Under the pieces are notes generated by a model, which was given only the letters and a program-made list of their open reading frames with translations, ran no database searches and was not told the origin of the DNA. 64,000 nt of DNA from Allomuricauda sp. M10 (GTDB lineage Bacteria > Bacteroidota > Bacteroidia > Flavobacteriales > Flavobacteriaceae), in contig NZ_JAJGBN010000001.1 of NCBI RefSeq assembly GCF_020782875.1, positions 124,001 to 188,000 on the forward strand. Direction: 5' to 3'. Position 1 is the first letter of the stretch. The number at the start of each line of letters is the position of its first letter. Positions 44,577 through 54,260 of this stretch are shown one piece after another. A program made the translations under genes and the position numbers.

Positions 44577-45584
44577 GTGGCAAGAAAAACTTTTTTTTGT
44601 GTTGATGCACATACCTGTGGCAATCCTGTGCGGGTTGTGGCAGGGGGAGGCCCCAATCTTTTGGGTGCGAACATGAGTGAAAAAAGACAGCATTTCCTAA
44701 AGGAATATGATTGGATCCGTAAAGGACTCATGTTCGAACCTAGGGGGCATGACATGATGAGTGGAAGTATTCTCTTCCCGCCACATGACCCCCAAAATGA
44801 TTTTGCTATTTTGTTTATCGAGACTTCTGGGTGTTTGCCCATGTGCGGACATGGCACTATTGGTACCATCACTATTGCTATTGAAGAAGGACTTATCACG
44901 CCAAAAATTCCTGGTAAGATACGAATGGAAGCTCCTGCGGGATTGGTGGAAATTGAATATCAACAGACCGGAAAAAAGGTGGATTGGGTGCGCTTGGTGA
45001 ATGTAAAATCCTATTTGGCCGCCGAAAATTTGACAGTGGAATGTCCAGAGTTGGGCGAGCTGACCTTTGATGTGGCTTATGGAGGAAACTACTACGCCAT
45101 CGTAGATCCGCAAAAAAACTTTAGCGGTATCCAAAATTTTACAGCTGGGCAGATCATACGATACTCCCAGGTAGTAAGGAAACGGATCAATGAAAAATAT
45201 CCTGACCGTTTTATTCATCCAGAAAACAGTACCATCCGAGATGTGAGCCACATGTTATGGACAGGGGAACCTATTGATCCTACGTCCTCAGGAAGGAATG
45301 CCGTTTTTTATGGGGACAAGGCCATTGACCGTTCTCCCTGCGGAACTGGAACTTCTGCGCGAATGGCACAGTTGCATGCCAAAGGAAAACTAAAACAAGG
45401 TGAACCGTTTATCCATGAAAGCTTTATCGGGAGCAAGTTTGTTGGTAGAGTGGAACAAGAAACTACCTTGGCCAATATGAAGGCAATAGTTCCCAGTATT
45501 CAAGGTTGGGCGCAGGTTACGGGCTACAATAACATCATTATTGATGATGATGACCCCTATGCCCACGGATTCCAGGTAATTTGA
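44577..45584 (+). CDS. 4-hydroxyproline 2-epimerase (proline racemase family)
   Basis: A 335-residue cofactor-independent epimerase converting trans-4-hydroxy-L-proline to cis-4-hydroxy-D-proline. Both catalytic Cys are present: MCGHGTIG (near 89) and SPCGTGTSARMAQL (near 254). A Thr at the second position would have pointed to trans-3-hydroxyproline dehydratase. DAHTCGNPVRVV at the N-terminus is typical. The start is GTG at 44577; there is no ATG before the DAHTCG block. First enzyme of the pathway, third gene of the operon. Confidence 0.95.
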   Translation: MARKTFFCVDAHTCGNPVRVVAGGGPNLLGANMSEKRQHFLKEYDWIRKGLMFEPRGHDMMSGSILFPPHDPQNDFAILFIETSGCLPMCGHGTIGTITIAIEEGLITPKIPGKIRMEAPAGLVEIEYQQTGKKVDWVRLVNVKSYLAAENLTVECPELGELTFDVAYGGNYYAIVDPQKNFSGIQNFTAGQIIRYSQVVRKRINEKYPDRFIHPENSTIRDVSHMLWTGEPIDPTSSGRNAVFYGDKAIDRSPCGTGTSARMAQLHAKGKLKQGEPFIHESFIGSKFVGRVEQETTLANMKAIVPSIQGWAQVTGYNNIIIDDDDPYAHGFQVI

Positions 45585-45599
45585 TGTAATCATTTAAAA

Positions 45600-46841
45600 A
45601 TGAAGAGAGTAGTTGTTGTTGGGGGTGGTATCTCTGGACTTTGTAGTGCCTATTATTTGGTAAAAGAAGGGCATCAAGTGACCGTCTTGGACCGTACGGA
45701 CATGTCCACCGGGGCATCCTTTATCAATGCGGGTTACATAACCCCAAGCCACTTTATTCCCTTGGCCGCACCAGGGATTATTACCCAGGGCATCAAATGG
45801 ATGTTCAATAGCTCCAGTCCCTTTTATATTAAACCAAGATGGGATGTGGAGTTCTTCAAATGGGCCTACCTTTTTAAGAAAGCTGCTACCACTTCCAAGG
45901 TAAATAAAGCTATTCCCGTAATCAAAGATCTCAATTTGAAGAGCAGGGAACTGTATGAGCAAATGGTTGCCGACCTTGATTTTGCTTTTCACTACGAAAG
46001 AAAGGGTGTTTTGATGGCGTATAGCACGGCCAAAAGTGAACATGAAGAGCATGAAGTGGCCGAAAAAGCCATAAAATTGGGATTGGACGCAGTGCTACTT
46101 TCCAAAGCGGAATTAAACAAGATTCAACCTGTGTTATCGGACAAGGTTATCGGCGCCGTACATTACAAATGTGATGCCCACATGACCCCCCAGCAATTCA
46201 TGGAGGGTATAAAAACTTGGTTGAAATCCAAAGGAGTGATTTTTCAATACAACCAGACCGTGGACCATTTTTTGACCAAAGGAAGTGGTATAAATGCAGT
46301 GAAAACTCGGGATTCGGTTTATGAAGCGGATGAGTTTGTGTTAGCCAGTGGCAGTTGGACTTCCGATTTAGCAAAATCCCTAAAATTGAACATTCCTATT
46401 CAAGGAGGCAAGGGTTATAGTATGGATGTACACCGCCCAACCGGGATTACCCTGCCCACCATTTTGGTAGATGCCAAGGCCGCCATTACCCCAATGGAAG
46501 GTTTTACCCGTTTTGCAGGAACTATGGAGTTTTCAGGAAACAATACTATGGTTCGTAAAGAGCGTGTTGAAGCCCTGGCCTTTGCGGTCAAGGAACACTA
46601 CCGCGAAGTGGAAATCAATGAAAGTGAAAAGCAGAATGCTACCTCTGGATTGCGCCCTGTTTCTCCTGATGGTCTTCCTTTTATTGGAAGAACCTCCAAG
46701 TATTCCAATTTGACGATTGCGGCCGGACACGCTATGATGGGATGGAGCCTTGGTCCCATAACCGGTAAATTGATCGCTGAGCAAATTGACAACAGGCCCA
46801 CTTCGATCAATCTCGCCCCGATATCCCCCGATAGATATTAA
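45600..46841 (+). CDS. FAD-dependent D-hydroxyproline dehydrogenase (DadA-like)
   Basis: A 413-residue DAO-family flavoprotein: N-terminal FAD motif VVVVGGGISGLCSAYYLVKEGH, ASFINAGYITPSH (mobile-loop region), and C-terminal GLRPVSPDGLPFIGRTSKYSNL and AAGHAMMGWSLGPITGKLIAEQ. In this operon it should oxidise cis-4-hydroxy-D-proline to Delta1-pyrroline-4-hydroxy-2-carboxylate, passing electrons to the respiratory chain. Last gene of the operon, 15 bp after the epimerase gene. A general D-amino acid dehydrogenase is the alternative. Confidence 0.92.
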   Translation: MKRVVVVGGGISGLCSAYYLVKEGHQVTVLDRTDMSTGASFINAGYITPSHFIPLAAPGIITQGIKWMFNSSSPFYIKPRWDVEFFKWAYLFKKAATTSKVNKAIPVIKDLNLKSRELYEQMVADLDFAFHYERKGVLMAYSTAKSEHEEHEVAEKAIKLGLDAVLLSKAELNKIQPVLSDKVIGAVHYKCDAHMTPQQFMEGIKTWLKSKGVIFQYNQTVDHFLTKGSGINAVKTRDSVYEADEFVLASGSWTSDLAKSLKLNIPIQGGKGYSMDVHRPTGITLPTILVDAKAAITPMEGFTRFAGTMEFSGNNTMVRKERVEALAFAVKEHYREVEINESEKQNATSGLRPVSPDGLPFIGRTSKYSNLTIAAGHAMMGWSLGPITGKLIAEQIDNRPTSINLAPISPDRY

Positions 46842-46948
46842 CAACATCATTAAAGTTTATTTGCCGCAGTTCGGTAATATACATAAGTCGAAAAACTCCT
46901 ATCATTAGACCAATTATTTATGCTTTTTTGTCCTTTTAAGGATGTTAA

Positions 46949-46963
46949 GGGTAATATAGTATT
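46949..46963 (+). promoter_or_regulatory. Shared 15-bp motif upstream of the S9 peptidase gene
   Basis: GGGTAATATAGTATT. It ends 44 bp before a -7-like TAGTTTTA (47007-47014), and a partial second copy GGTAATATGA follows at 46971-46980. Its presence shows that the S9 gene probably has its own regulated promoter in the 187-bp gap. Confidence 0.6.
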
Positions 46964-47028
46964 GGTTTGTGGTAATATGAAAGGATAAATCAAAGGAGAT
47001 TATCTCTAGTTTTAGACTTATTTAAGTT

Positions 47029-49281
47029 ATGGAATCTTTTGTCAAAAAAATAAGTGTATTTTTTATACTTATAACATTCGGACCTGTATTTGGGCAGGGT
47101 ACGGTACAGGAATATAAAAAGGCTATTGCCCTGGATTCCCTATTCCGGAATAAAGTAGTCAATACGCCTTCTGAGTTTCACTGGCTAAAGAACAATCTGT
47201 TGTGGTATGTGAACAATACTTCTCAAGGAAAGGAATATCTGTGGGTTGATCCTACATCCGATTCCCAGAAAAAGTGTTTTGATCAAGTGGCATTGGCCCA
47301 GTTGCTTACCGATCAGTTTGGTAAGGAAGTGGATTCCGATAATTTGGAAATCACGGAACTGGATTTTGATGCTTCATTAAGTGAAATCAAATTCACATTC
47401 GATGAAAAAAGGCTTTCCTATAAGCCTGATAGTACTAGTTTGACGGTTCTTGAAACACCAGAGAAAAAGAAAGGCTGGGAACGCGGATATTGGGGAAGTA
47501 GGTTCGATGAGACCAAAAATCCTCCCGTAACTTCCCCAGATTCTACCATGACTGCTTTTATCAAAAACAGTAACGTTTATATCAAAGACAATACATCGGG
47601 GGAAGAGACCCAATTGAGTTATGATGGGGCGCCCGGGTTTTTCTATTCAACCTACATTAAATGGTCACCCGATGGCAAAAAGATCATGGCTTACAAAGTC
47701 CGCCCCGGTGACGATCGCAAAATTTATTTTGTGGAGTCTAGCCCAACGGACCAATTTCAACCTAAACTGCAGTCCAGGGACTATTTAAAGCCAGGTGACG
47801 AGCTACCGTTTAAAAGTCCGCAACTGTTTTTGGTGGATTCCAAAAAGCATATTGAAGTGCCTGCTACCGAATTCGACCATCAATTTGGGTTGAACAATAT
47901 GGATTGGCGGGAAGATAGTCGAGCCTTTACCTTCGAATACAACCAAAGGGGGCATCAGGCCTACAAGGTTATTGAGGTGGATGCTTCCACGGGAAAAGTG
48001 AAGGTTTTGGTGAATGAGACCAGCAATACATTTATCGATTACAGCAGTAAAAAATACCGATACGATGTAAAGGATGGACAAGAGATCATCTGGACTTCGG
48101 AGCGTGACGGTTGGAACCATATTTATCTGTATGATGGTAAAACAGGCCAAGTAAAAAAGCAGCTTACCAAAGGTGAATGGGTAGTTCGCAAAGTGGTTCA
48201 CGTGGATGAAGACAAGAGGGAGGTCTACTTCACGGCCAGTGGATTGGACAAAGATCAGGATCCCTATTTTATCCATTATTGCAAGGTAGATTTTGATGGA
48301 AAGAATTTTACCCGTTTCACCAAGGAAGATGGTAACCATGACGTGACTTTTTCCGAGGACCATAGTTATTATGTAGATCAATATTCCAGGGTTGACATGC
48401 CACCGGTGACTGTTTTAAAATCGGCCCGAGGAAATAAAACCATCATGACCTTGCAGCAGGCAGATCATTCAGCTTTATTAAAGGAAGGATGGATTGCGCC
48501 GGAGGTTTTTACGGCAAAAGGACGTGATGGAAAAACGGACATCTGGGGCGTGATTATTCGTCCCACCAGCTTTGATCCCAATAAAACATACCCCGTAGTG
48601 GAGTACATTTATGCTGGACCGCATAGTTCTTTTGTGCCGAAAGATTTTAGGGCCTATTACTGGTCTATGTCCTCCATTGCAGAACTGGGTTTTATTGTGG
48701 TACAGATTGACGGAATGGGAACATCCAATCGTTCCAAGTCTTTTCATGATGTGTGTTGGCAGAATTTGAAAGATGGGGGCTTTCCCGATCGTAAACTTTG
48801 GATCAAGGCAGCCGCCAAAAAGTATCCGTACATGAATGCGGATAAAGTTGGAATTTTTGGAACCTCGGCAGGTGGGCAGAACGCCGCCGCTGCCTTGGTG
48901 TTCAACTCGGATTTTTATGATGTGGCCGTATCTTCCTGTGGCTGTCACGACAATAGAATGGACAAGATCTGGTGGAACGAGCAGTTCATGGGTTACCCCA
49001 TCGGACCTCATTATGCAGCTAGCTCCAACATTGAGAATGCGGCCCAAATGGGCGGTAATTTAATGCTGATCTTGGGAGAGGTGGATGATAATGTGGATCC
49101 GGCGACCACGATGCAATTTGCCAATGCCCTCATCAAGGCCAACAAAGATTTTGAGTTGGTCACCATTCCAGGCATGGGGCACTCTTCTGGAGGCGATTTT
49201 GGGGAACGTAAGCGCAAGGATTTCTTTGTGGAGCATCTTTTGGGAGTTACCCCTCCTTCTTGGGAAGAAGTTTATGATTAA
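47029..49281 (+). CDS. Exported S9 peptidase, dipeptidyl-peptidase IV type
   Basis: A 750-residue serine peptidase with signal peptide (ISVFFILITFGPVFGQ). The N-terminal beta-propeller (about 60-500) has DPP-IV style repeats (SPDGKKIMAYKVRPGD, WTSERDGWNHIYLYD). The catalytic alpha/beta-hydrolase domain has GTSAGGQNAAAAL (Ser near 613), EVDDNVDP (Asp near 687) and GMGHSSGG (His near 718). DPP-IV enzymes remove X-Pro or related dipeptides, so it could free imino-acid dipeptides from hydroxyproline-rich peptides. Shares the 15-bp motif with the hydroxyproline operon and susC. Confidence 0.93.
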   Translation: MESFVKKISVFFILITFGPVFGQGTVQEYKKAIALDSLFRNKVVNTPSEFHWLKNNLLWYVNNTSQGKEYLWVDPTSDSQKKCFDQVALAQLLTDQFGKEVDSDNLEITELDFDASLSEIKFTFDEKRLSYKPDSTSLTVLETPEKKKGWERGYWGSRFDETKNPPVTSPDSTMTAFIKNSNVYIKDNTSGEETQLSYDGAPGFFYSTYIKWSPDGKKIMAYKVRPGDDRKIYFVESSPTDQFQPKLQSRDYLKPGDELPFKSPQLFLVDSKKHIEVPATEFDHQFGLNNMDWREDSRAFTFEYNQRGHQAYKVIEVDASTGKVKVLVNETSNTFIDYSSKKYRYDVKDGQEIIWTSERDGWNHIYLYDGKTGQVKKQLTKGEWVVRKVVHVDEDKREVYFTASGLDKDQDPYFIHYCKVDFDGKNFTRFTKEDGNHDVTFSEDHSYYVDQYSRVDMPPVTVLKSARGNKTIMTLQQADHSALLKEGWIAPEVFTAKGRDGKTDIWGVIIRPTSFDPNKTYPVVEYIYAGPHSSFVPKDFRAYYWSMSSIAELGFIVVQIDGMGTSNRSKSFHDVCWQNLKDGGFPDRKLWIKAAAKKYPYMNADKVGIFGTSAGGQNAAAALVFNSDFYDVAVSSCGCHDNRMDKIWWNEQFMGYPIGPHYAASSNIENAAQMGGNLMLILGEVDDNVDPATTMQFANALIKANKDFELVTIPGMGHSSGGDFGERKRKDFFVEHLLGVTPPSWEEVYD

Positions 49282-49334
49282 TTAAAAAATATTGTTGAAC
49301 TGAAAATGTTCAGAATAAAAGCTTTAGCATAAAA

Positions 49335-52300
49335 ATGAAAATGAACAAACAATTTTACTTCACCTTGTTGGGCCTTGTTTTTGGCATGTCGACAATGGTG
49401 GCCCAAAGTGGCAATCAAATATTGGATGGTATCGGTGAAACGGGAATGATAGCCCGATATATCTTCAATGGTGATGCCAAGGATTGGTCCCGTAATAATC
49501 TACATGGTAGAATTTATGGTCCAAATGCCCAATTTGAAGATGATGAAAAGTTTGGTAAGGTACTTTCCTTGCCAGGAGATGACAAGACCTTTGTTTCCAT
49601 TCCTGGAGAAGCCGTGGAAGGAGAAGAATCTTTAAGTATCACTGCTTGGGTGAATTTCAACGCTGATCAAGTGGGTCAGACCCTTTTTGACTTTGGAAAG
49701 GATGACCGCACACACTTTTTTGTATCTCCTTTTGGAACCAAGAAAAAAGATAGATTACAGGCTCAGATTCTTCAAAATGGTAAGGAAAAGTATACGGCCC
49801 ATGCCAACGATATTACTATTGAAACCAACCAATGGATACACTTGGCGGTAGTCCTTGACATTCCTTCCAAAACCATGGGCATCTTTGTTGATGGCAAGCA
49901 AGTAGGACAGGTGGAGAGCATGGAAATGGAACTGGAAGAATTGTTCACGCATGAAAACCTGTTGTATATCGGACGATCAATTACCTCCAATAATCCCTTT
50001 CTAAATGCGAAAATCCATGATTTTAGACTGTATCGCATTCCGTTGAGTGAACAACAAATTGGAAGGATTCGATACATTGCGTTAAGGGGAGGTGAAGAAG
50101 CGGTTAGGAGAGAAAAACCGGAGGATAATCTTCCCCAATTTGAAACCAATAACCCCCAATTGTACAATAGTTACTTAGCCGGTGTTTCCGATGTTCAGGT
50201 AGAAACAAAGGTTGGAAATCTTCCAAGGTTACCACGTTTTGTAAAAGGAACCTACAAAAGTGGTGTCCAAGGTCCTGAGGTTAGGGTTTTATGGCCAGCT
50301 CCAACAGACAATGCCGATGTACAACAACCAGGTACTTATGAGGTGATTGGAAAAGTGGCAGGTACCAATTTTCAACCCAAAGCCATTATCACAGTTAAAA
50401 GTGGTGATGATGAAGCAACCCCACACCAAACTTTGGAAGCCTTTGAACTTGCAGATGTTACCTTGGATTCAGACGCCTTGGGCAATCAAACCAAGTTTAT
50501 TGAAAATAGGGATAAGTTCATCAATACCTTGGCGGAGACCAACCCGGATGCCTTCCTATACATGTTCCGAAATGCATTTGGTCAACCGCAACCCGCAGGT
50601 GCAACACCTCTGGGAGTTTGGGACAGTCAGGAGACCAAATTGCGCGGCCATGCCACGGGACATTATCTTACAGCCATTGCCCAAGCGTACGCCAGTACGG
50701 GGTACGACAAAAATTTGCAGGCCAACTTTGCCAAAAAAATGGATTATATGGTGAATACCCTTTATGAGCTTTCCCAACTTTCTGGGCATGCAAATGTAGC
50801 TGGTGGGCCATATGTTTCCAATCCAACTGAAGTGCCACCGGGCGATGGAAGGGAAGGATTTGATTCCGATTTGAGCGAAGGTGGTATCAGAACCGATTAT
50901 TGGAATTGGGGCGAAGGATTTGTCAGTGCCTACCCGCCCGACCAATTCATCATGCTGGAAGGAGGAGCCAAGTACGGGACCCAAAAAACACAGATTTGGG
51001 CACCTTACTACACCTTGCATAAGATATTGGCCGGCTTGATGGATATTTACGAGGTTACCGGAAACCAAAAAGCTTTGGATATTGCCAAAGGAATGGGAAG
51101 TTGGGTACATGCCCGTTTAAGTCAAGTGCCGGTTGATACCCTTATCAGCATGTGGAACACCTACATTGCTGGAGAATTTGGTGGCATGAACGAAGCCATG
51201 GCCCGTTTGTACCGAATCACCAATGAGCATCGCTATTTGGAAGTGGCACAATTGTTCGATAACATCAAAGTCTTTTTTGGCGATGCCGAACATTCGCACG
51301 GACTTGCCAAAAATGTAGACACTTTTAGGGGGTTGCATGCCAACCAGCATATTCCTCAGATCATGGGCGCATTGGAAATTTATCGGGATTCCGAAATTCC
51401 CGAATACTTCCGTGTAGCGGATAACTTTTGGTACAAGGCCAAGAACGATTACATGTATAGTATTGGGGGAGTTGCAGGTGCCCGAAATCCTACGAACGCT
51501 GAATGTTTTATTGGTCAACCCGCCACTTTGTATGAAAATGGGTTTTCCGCAGGGGGACAGAACGAAACCTGTGCCACGTATAACATGCTCAAGTTGACCC
51601 GCAACCTTTTTATGTTCGATCAGCGTACCGAGTTGATGGACTATTATGAGCGAGGTCTGTATAACCATATTTTGGCTTCGGTGGCTGAGGATAGTCCGGC
51701 AAATACCTACCACGTGCCGCTTAGACCAGGTTCCATCAAAAGGTTTGGCAATGCCGATATGACCGGATTTACCTGTTGCAACGGTACCGCTTTGGAGAGC
51801 AGTACCAAACTTCAAAATTCCATTTATTTTGAAAGTCACGATCATAAAGCCTTGTATGTGAACCTGTTTGTTCCTTCCACCTTGCAATGGAAAGAAAGGA
51901 ACATCACCGTGGAACAAAAAACCACTTTCCCTAAGGAAGATCATACACAATTGATCATAAAGGGAAAAGGAAAATTCAACCTTAACGTTCGTGTACCCCA
52001 ATGGGCCACCAAAGGGTTTTATGTGAAGATCAATGGTAAGGAAGAGAAAGTATTGGCCCAGACCGGTTCATACCTTACCTTATCCAGAAATTGGAAAAAT
52101 GGAGACACTGTGGATATCAAAATGCCTTTTCAGTTTCATTTAGATCCAGTGATGGACCAACAGAATATTGCCAGCTTGTTTTACGGTCCTATCTTGCTAG
52201 TGGCCCAGGAGCCAGAAGCTAGAAATGACTGGAGAAAGGTTACTTTGGATGCCAGTGATTTGGGCAAAACGATCCAAGGTAATCCAGAGAAATTGGAGTT

Positions 52301-52382
52301 CACCATTGATGGGGTGGTTTTTAAACCCTTTTATGAAACTTATGGAAGGCATTCCGTGTATTTGGATGTAACCCTAAAATAA
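49335..52382 (+). CDS. LamG domain + GH127/GH146-type beta-L-arabinofuranosidase
   Basis: A 1015-residue exported protein. Signal peptide to about residue 24; a LamG/concanavalin-like domain (about 35-255: SLSITAWVNFNADQVG, HLAVVLDIPSKTMGIFVDGKQVG in part); an Ig-like domain (about 285-355, VQQPGTYEVIGKVAG); then the DUF1680 catalytic domain (about 365-1000). Zinc/catalytic residues of this clan are visible: NETCATYNMLKLTRNLF (Glu and Cys near 743) and FTCCNGTALESSTKLQNSIYF (paired Cys near 814; motif truncated here). These enzymes cleave beta-L-arabinofuranosides, as on hydroxyproline arabinosides. Start 49335 or 49341. Confidence 0.92.
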   Translation: MKMNKQFYFTLLGLVFGMSTMVAQSGNQILDGIGETGMIARYIFNGDAKDWSRNNLHGRIYGPNAQFEDDEKFGKVLSLPGDDKTFVSIPGEAVEGEESLSITAWVNFNADQVGQTLFDFGKDDRTHFFVSPFGTKKKDRLQAQILQNGKEKYTAHANDITIETNQWIHLAVVLDIPSKTMGIFVDGKQVGQVESMEMELEELFTHENLLYIGRSITSNNPFLNAKIHDFRLYRIPLSEQQIGRIRYIALRGGEEAVRREKPEDNLPQFETNNPQLYNSYLAGVSDVQVETKVGNLPRLPRFVKGTYKSGVQGPEVRVLWPAPTDNADVQQPGTYEVIGKVAGTNFQPKAIITVKSGDDEATPHQTLEAFELADVTLDSDALGNQTKFIENRDKFINTLAETNPDAFLYMFRNAFGQPQPAGATPLGVWDSQETKLRGHATGHYLTAIAQAYASTGYDKNLQANFAKKMDYMVNTLYELSQLSGHANVAGGPYVSNPTEVPPGDGREGFDSDLSEGGIRTDYWNWGEGFVSAYPPDQFIMLEGGAKYGTQKTQIWAPYYTLHKILAGLMDIYEVTGNQKALDIAKGMGSWVHARLSQVPVDTLISMWNTYIAGEFGGMNEAMARLYRITNEHRYLEVAQLFDNIKVFFGDAEHSHGLAKNVDTFRGLHANQHIPQIMGALEIYRDSEIPEYFRVADNFWYKAKNDYMYSIGGVAGARNPTNAECFIGQPATLYENGFSAGGQNETCATYNMLKLTRNLFMFDQRTELMDYYERGLYNHILASVAEDSPANTYHVPLRPGSIKRFGNADMTGFTCCNGTALESSTKLQNSIYFESHDHKALYVNLFVPSTLQWKERNITVEQKTTFPKEDHTQLIIKGKGKFNLNVRVPQWATKGFYVKINGKEEKVLAQTGSYLTLSRNWKNGDTVDIKMPFQFHLDPVMDQQNIASLFYGPILLVAQEPEARNDWRKVTLDASDLGKTIQGNPEKLEFTIDGVVFKPFYETYGRHSVYLDVTLK

Positions 52383-52467
52383 ATCAGTAAGAAAAGAGAC
52401 AACAATTTAATACCTTGAAAGACCAATCGATGCACCTCATGGAGCATTTTTAAAAACCAACACCAAC

Positions 52468-54174
52468 ATGATCAAAATGGGTTTAAAGAAAATCGGGACT
52501 TTGGCACTTGCCTTAATCGGTTCTATCGCTTCGGCACAGAACAGCAAATTGGCCGATCTAGTTACGGAATTTGAAGCGGACAATTGGGCGTTGAACCGAA
52601 CCTACAATGTCCATGAATCCCAAGAATATTATCAAAGGTTCAAAACCTTTTATGCCGATTGGGAGAAAAAAATGGCTGCATTGGATTTTGATGGACTTTC
52701 GCAACAGGGAAAAGTGGATTATGTGCTGTTGAAAAACCAAGTGACCAAAGGGTCCTATTTTTTAAATCAAGATTATGATGAATTCAAACAAGTAGAGCAA
52801 GTTGCGGCATTTGCCAAGGATATTTACCCTTTTATCAAGGAAAGAAGAAGGGGAAAAAGACCTGATGCCAAAAATTTCGCCCAAATACTTCAAGATGCCT
52901 CAAAGACCATAACTGCTGATACCGAAGCTTGGAAATCCAAACCCTTCAAGGATTGGCAAACGGCCGACAAGGCTTCGGGAGTAGTAGTGTCACTTCAAAA
53001 AGGATTGGAAGAAGCCTATAATTTCTACTATGCTTACGACCCGGATTTTACATGGTGGGTGAAGGAACCCTACAAAAAAATCAACGCAGAGCTTACAACC
53101 TATGCCGAGTTCCTCAAAAACAACTATTCGCAGAACAGTGTTAAGGACGATGGAAGTGGAATCATAGGAAAACCCATTGGTGAAGCGGCCCTTAAGGAAA
53201 GTCTGGCTATGGAATTTATCCCATACACTCCTGCTGAACTCATCAAAACCGCAGAAGAACAATTTGCTTGGTGCAAAAGTGAAATGATCAAAGCCTCCCG
53301 TGAAATGGGTTACGGTGACGATTGGAAAGCGGCCTTGGAACATGTGAAGAACACCTATGTACCAGCTGGGGATCAACCGCAGGCCATCATGGATTTGTAT
53401 TCCCATTCCGTGAAATTTATTGAAGATCGTGATTTGATCACCTTGCCAGAATTGGCCAAGGAAACCTGGGGGATGGAAATGATGAGTCCAGAGCGTCAAA
53501 AGGTGAACCCGTTCTTTTTGGGTGGAAGGGATATCATCATCTCGTATCCCACTTTAGATATGGATCATGACGATAAGTTGATGAGCATGCGTGGCAACAA
53601 CCCTAATTTTTCGTTTCCAACGGTGCAACATGAATTGCTGCCAGGCCATAACTTACAATACTTTATGACCAGCAGGAACAAGAGTTACAGAAGACCTTTT
53701 TCCACACCATTCTGGACGGAAGGTTGGTCCCTGTATTGGGAAATCATTCTTTGGAACAAGGATTTTCCGCAAACACCCGAGCAAAAAATGGGTATGCTCT
53801 TTTGGAGGATTCACCGTTGTGCGCGGATCATTTTCTCCCTAAAATTCCATTTGGGTGAAATGACCCCTCAACAGTGTATTGATCTTTTGGTGGATCAAGT
53901 AGGCCACGAATATGCCAATGCCGAAGCTGAGGTGCGCCGTTCCTTCACTACCAACTATCCGCCTTTGTACCAGTTGGCCTATATGATGGGTGGCCTGCAG
54001 TTTTATGCACTCCGAAATGAGATGCTGGAGAAAGGTTGGACAGAGAAGCAATTCCATGATAGGGTAATGCAGGAAGGCAGAATCCCCATTGAATTATTGC
54101 GAAGCTTGTTGCAAGATCTTCCCTTGAACAAAAATTACAAGACCAAGTGGAAATTCTCCACTCAGTTCAAGTAA
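52468..54174 (+). CDS. DUF885-family exported metallopeptidase
   Basis: A 568-residue DUF885 protein with a signal peptide (KKIGTLALALIGSIASAQ). The zinc site FPTVQHELLPGHNLQYFM has the family HExxPGH form (near 388-394), and the downstream Glu ligand lies in WTEGWSLYWE. Mostly alpha-helical, full length. Family members are poorly characterised; peptidase or carboxypeptidase activity is inferred. Placed between two glycosidase-type genes in the arabinosidase cluster, which fits trimming of glycopeptides. The start could also be 52477. Confidence 0.88.
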   Translation: MIKMGLKKIGTLALALIGSIASAQNSKLADLVTEFEADNWALNRTYNVHESQEYYQRFKTFYADWEKKMAALDFDGLSQQGKVDYVLLKNQVTKGSYFLNQDYDEFKQVEQVAAFAKDIYPFIKERRRGKRPDAKNFAQILQDASKTITADTEAWKSKPFKDWQTADKASGVVVSLQKGLEEAYNFYYAYDPDFTWWVKEPYKKINAELTTYAEFLKNNYSQNSVKDDGSGIIGKPIGEAALKESLAMEFIPYTPAELIKTAEEQFAWCKSEMIKASREMGYGDDWKAALEHVKNTYVPAGDQPQAIMDLYSHSVKFIEDRDLITLPELAKETWGMEMMSPERQKVNPFFLGGRDIIISYPTLDMDHDDKLMSMRGNNPNFSFPTVQHELLPGHNLQYFMTSRNKSYRRPFSTPFWTEGWSLYWEIILWNKDFPQTPEQKMGMLFWRIHRCARIIFSLKFHLGEMTPQQCIDLLVDQVGHEYANAEAEVRRSFTTNYPPLYQLAYMMGGLQFYALRNEMLEKGWTEKQFHDRVMQEGRIPIELLRSLLQDLPLNKNYKTKWKFSTQFK

Positions 54175-54260
54175 AAAACTATTGAAATAAGGATAAAGGA
54201 ACCAGGCAATTCTTTTGAATTGCCCCATTCTCTTCCCACTAATATCGAATACAGACCAAA

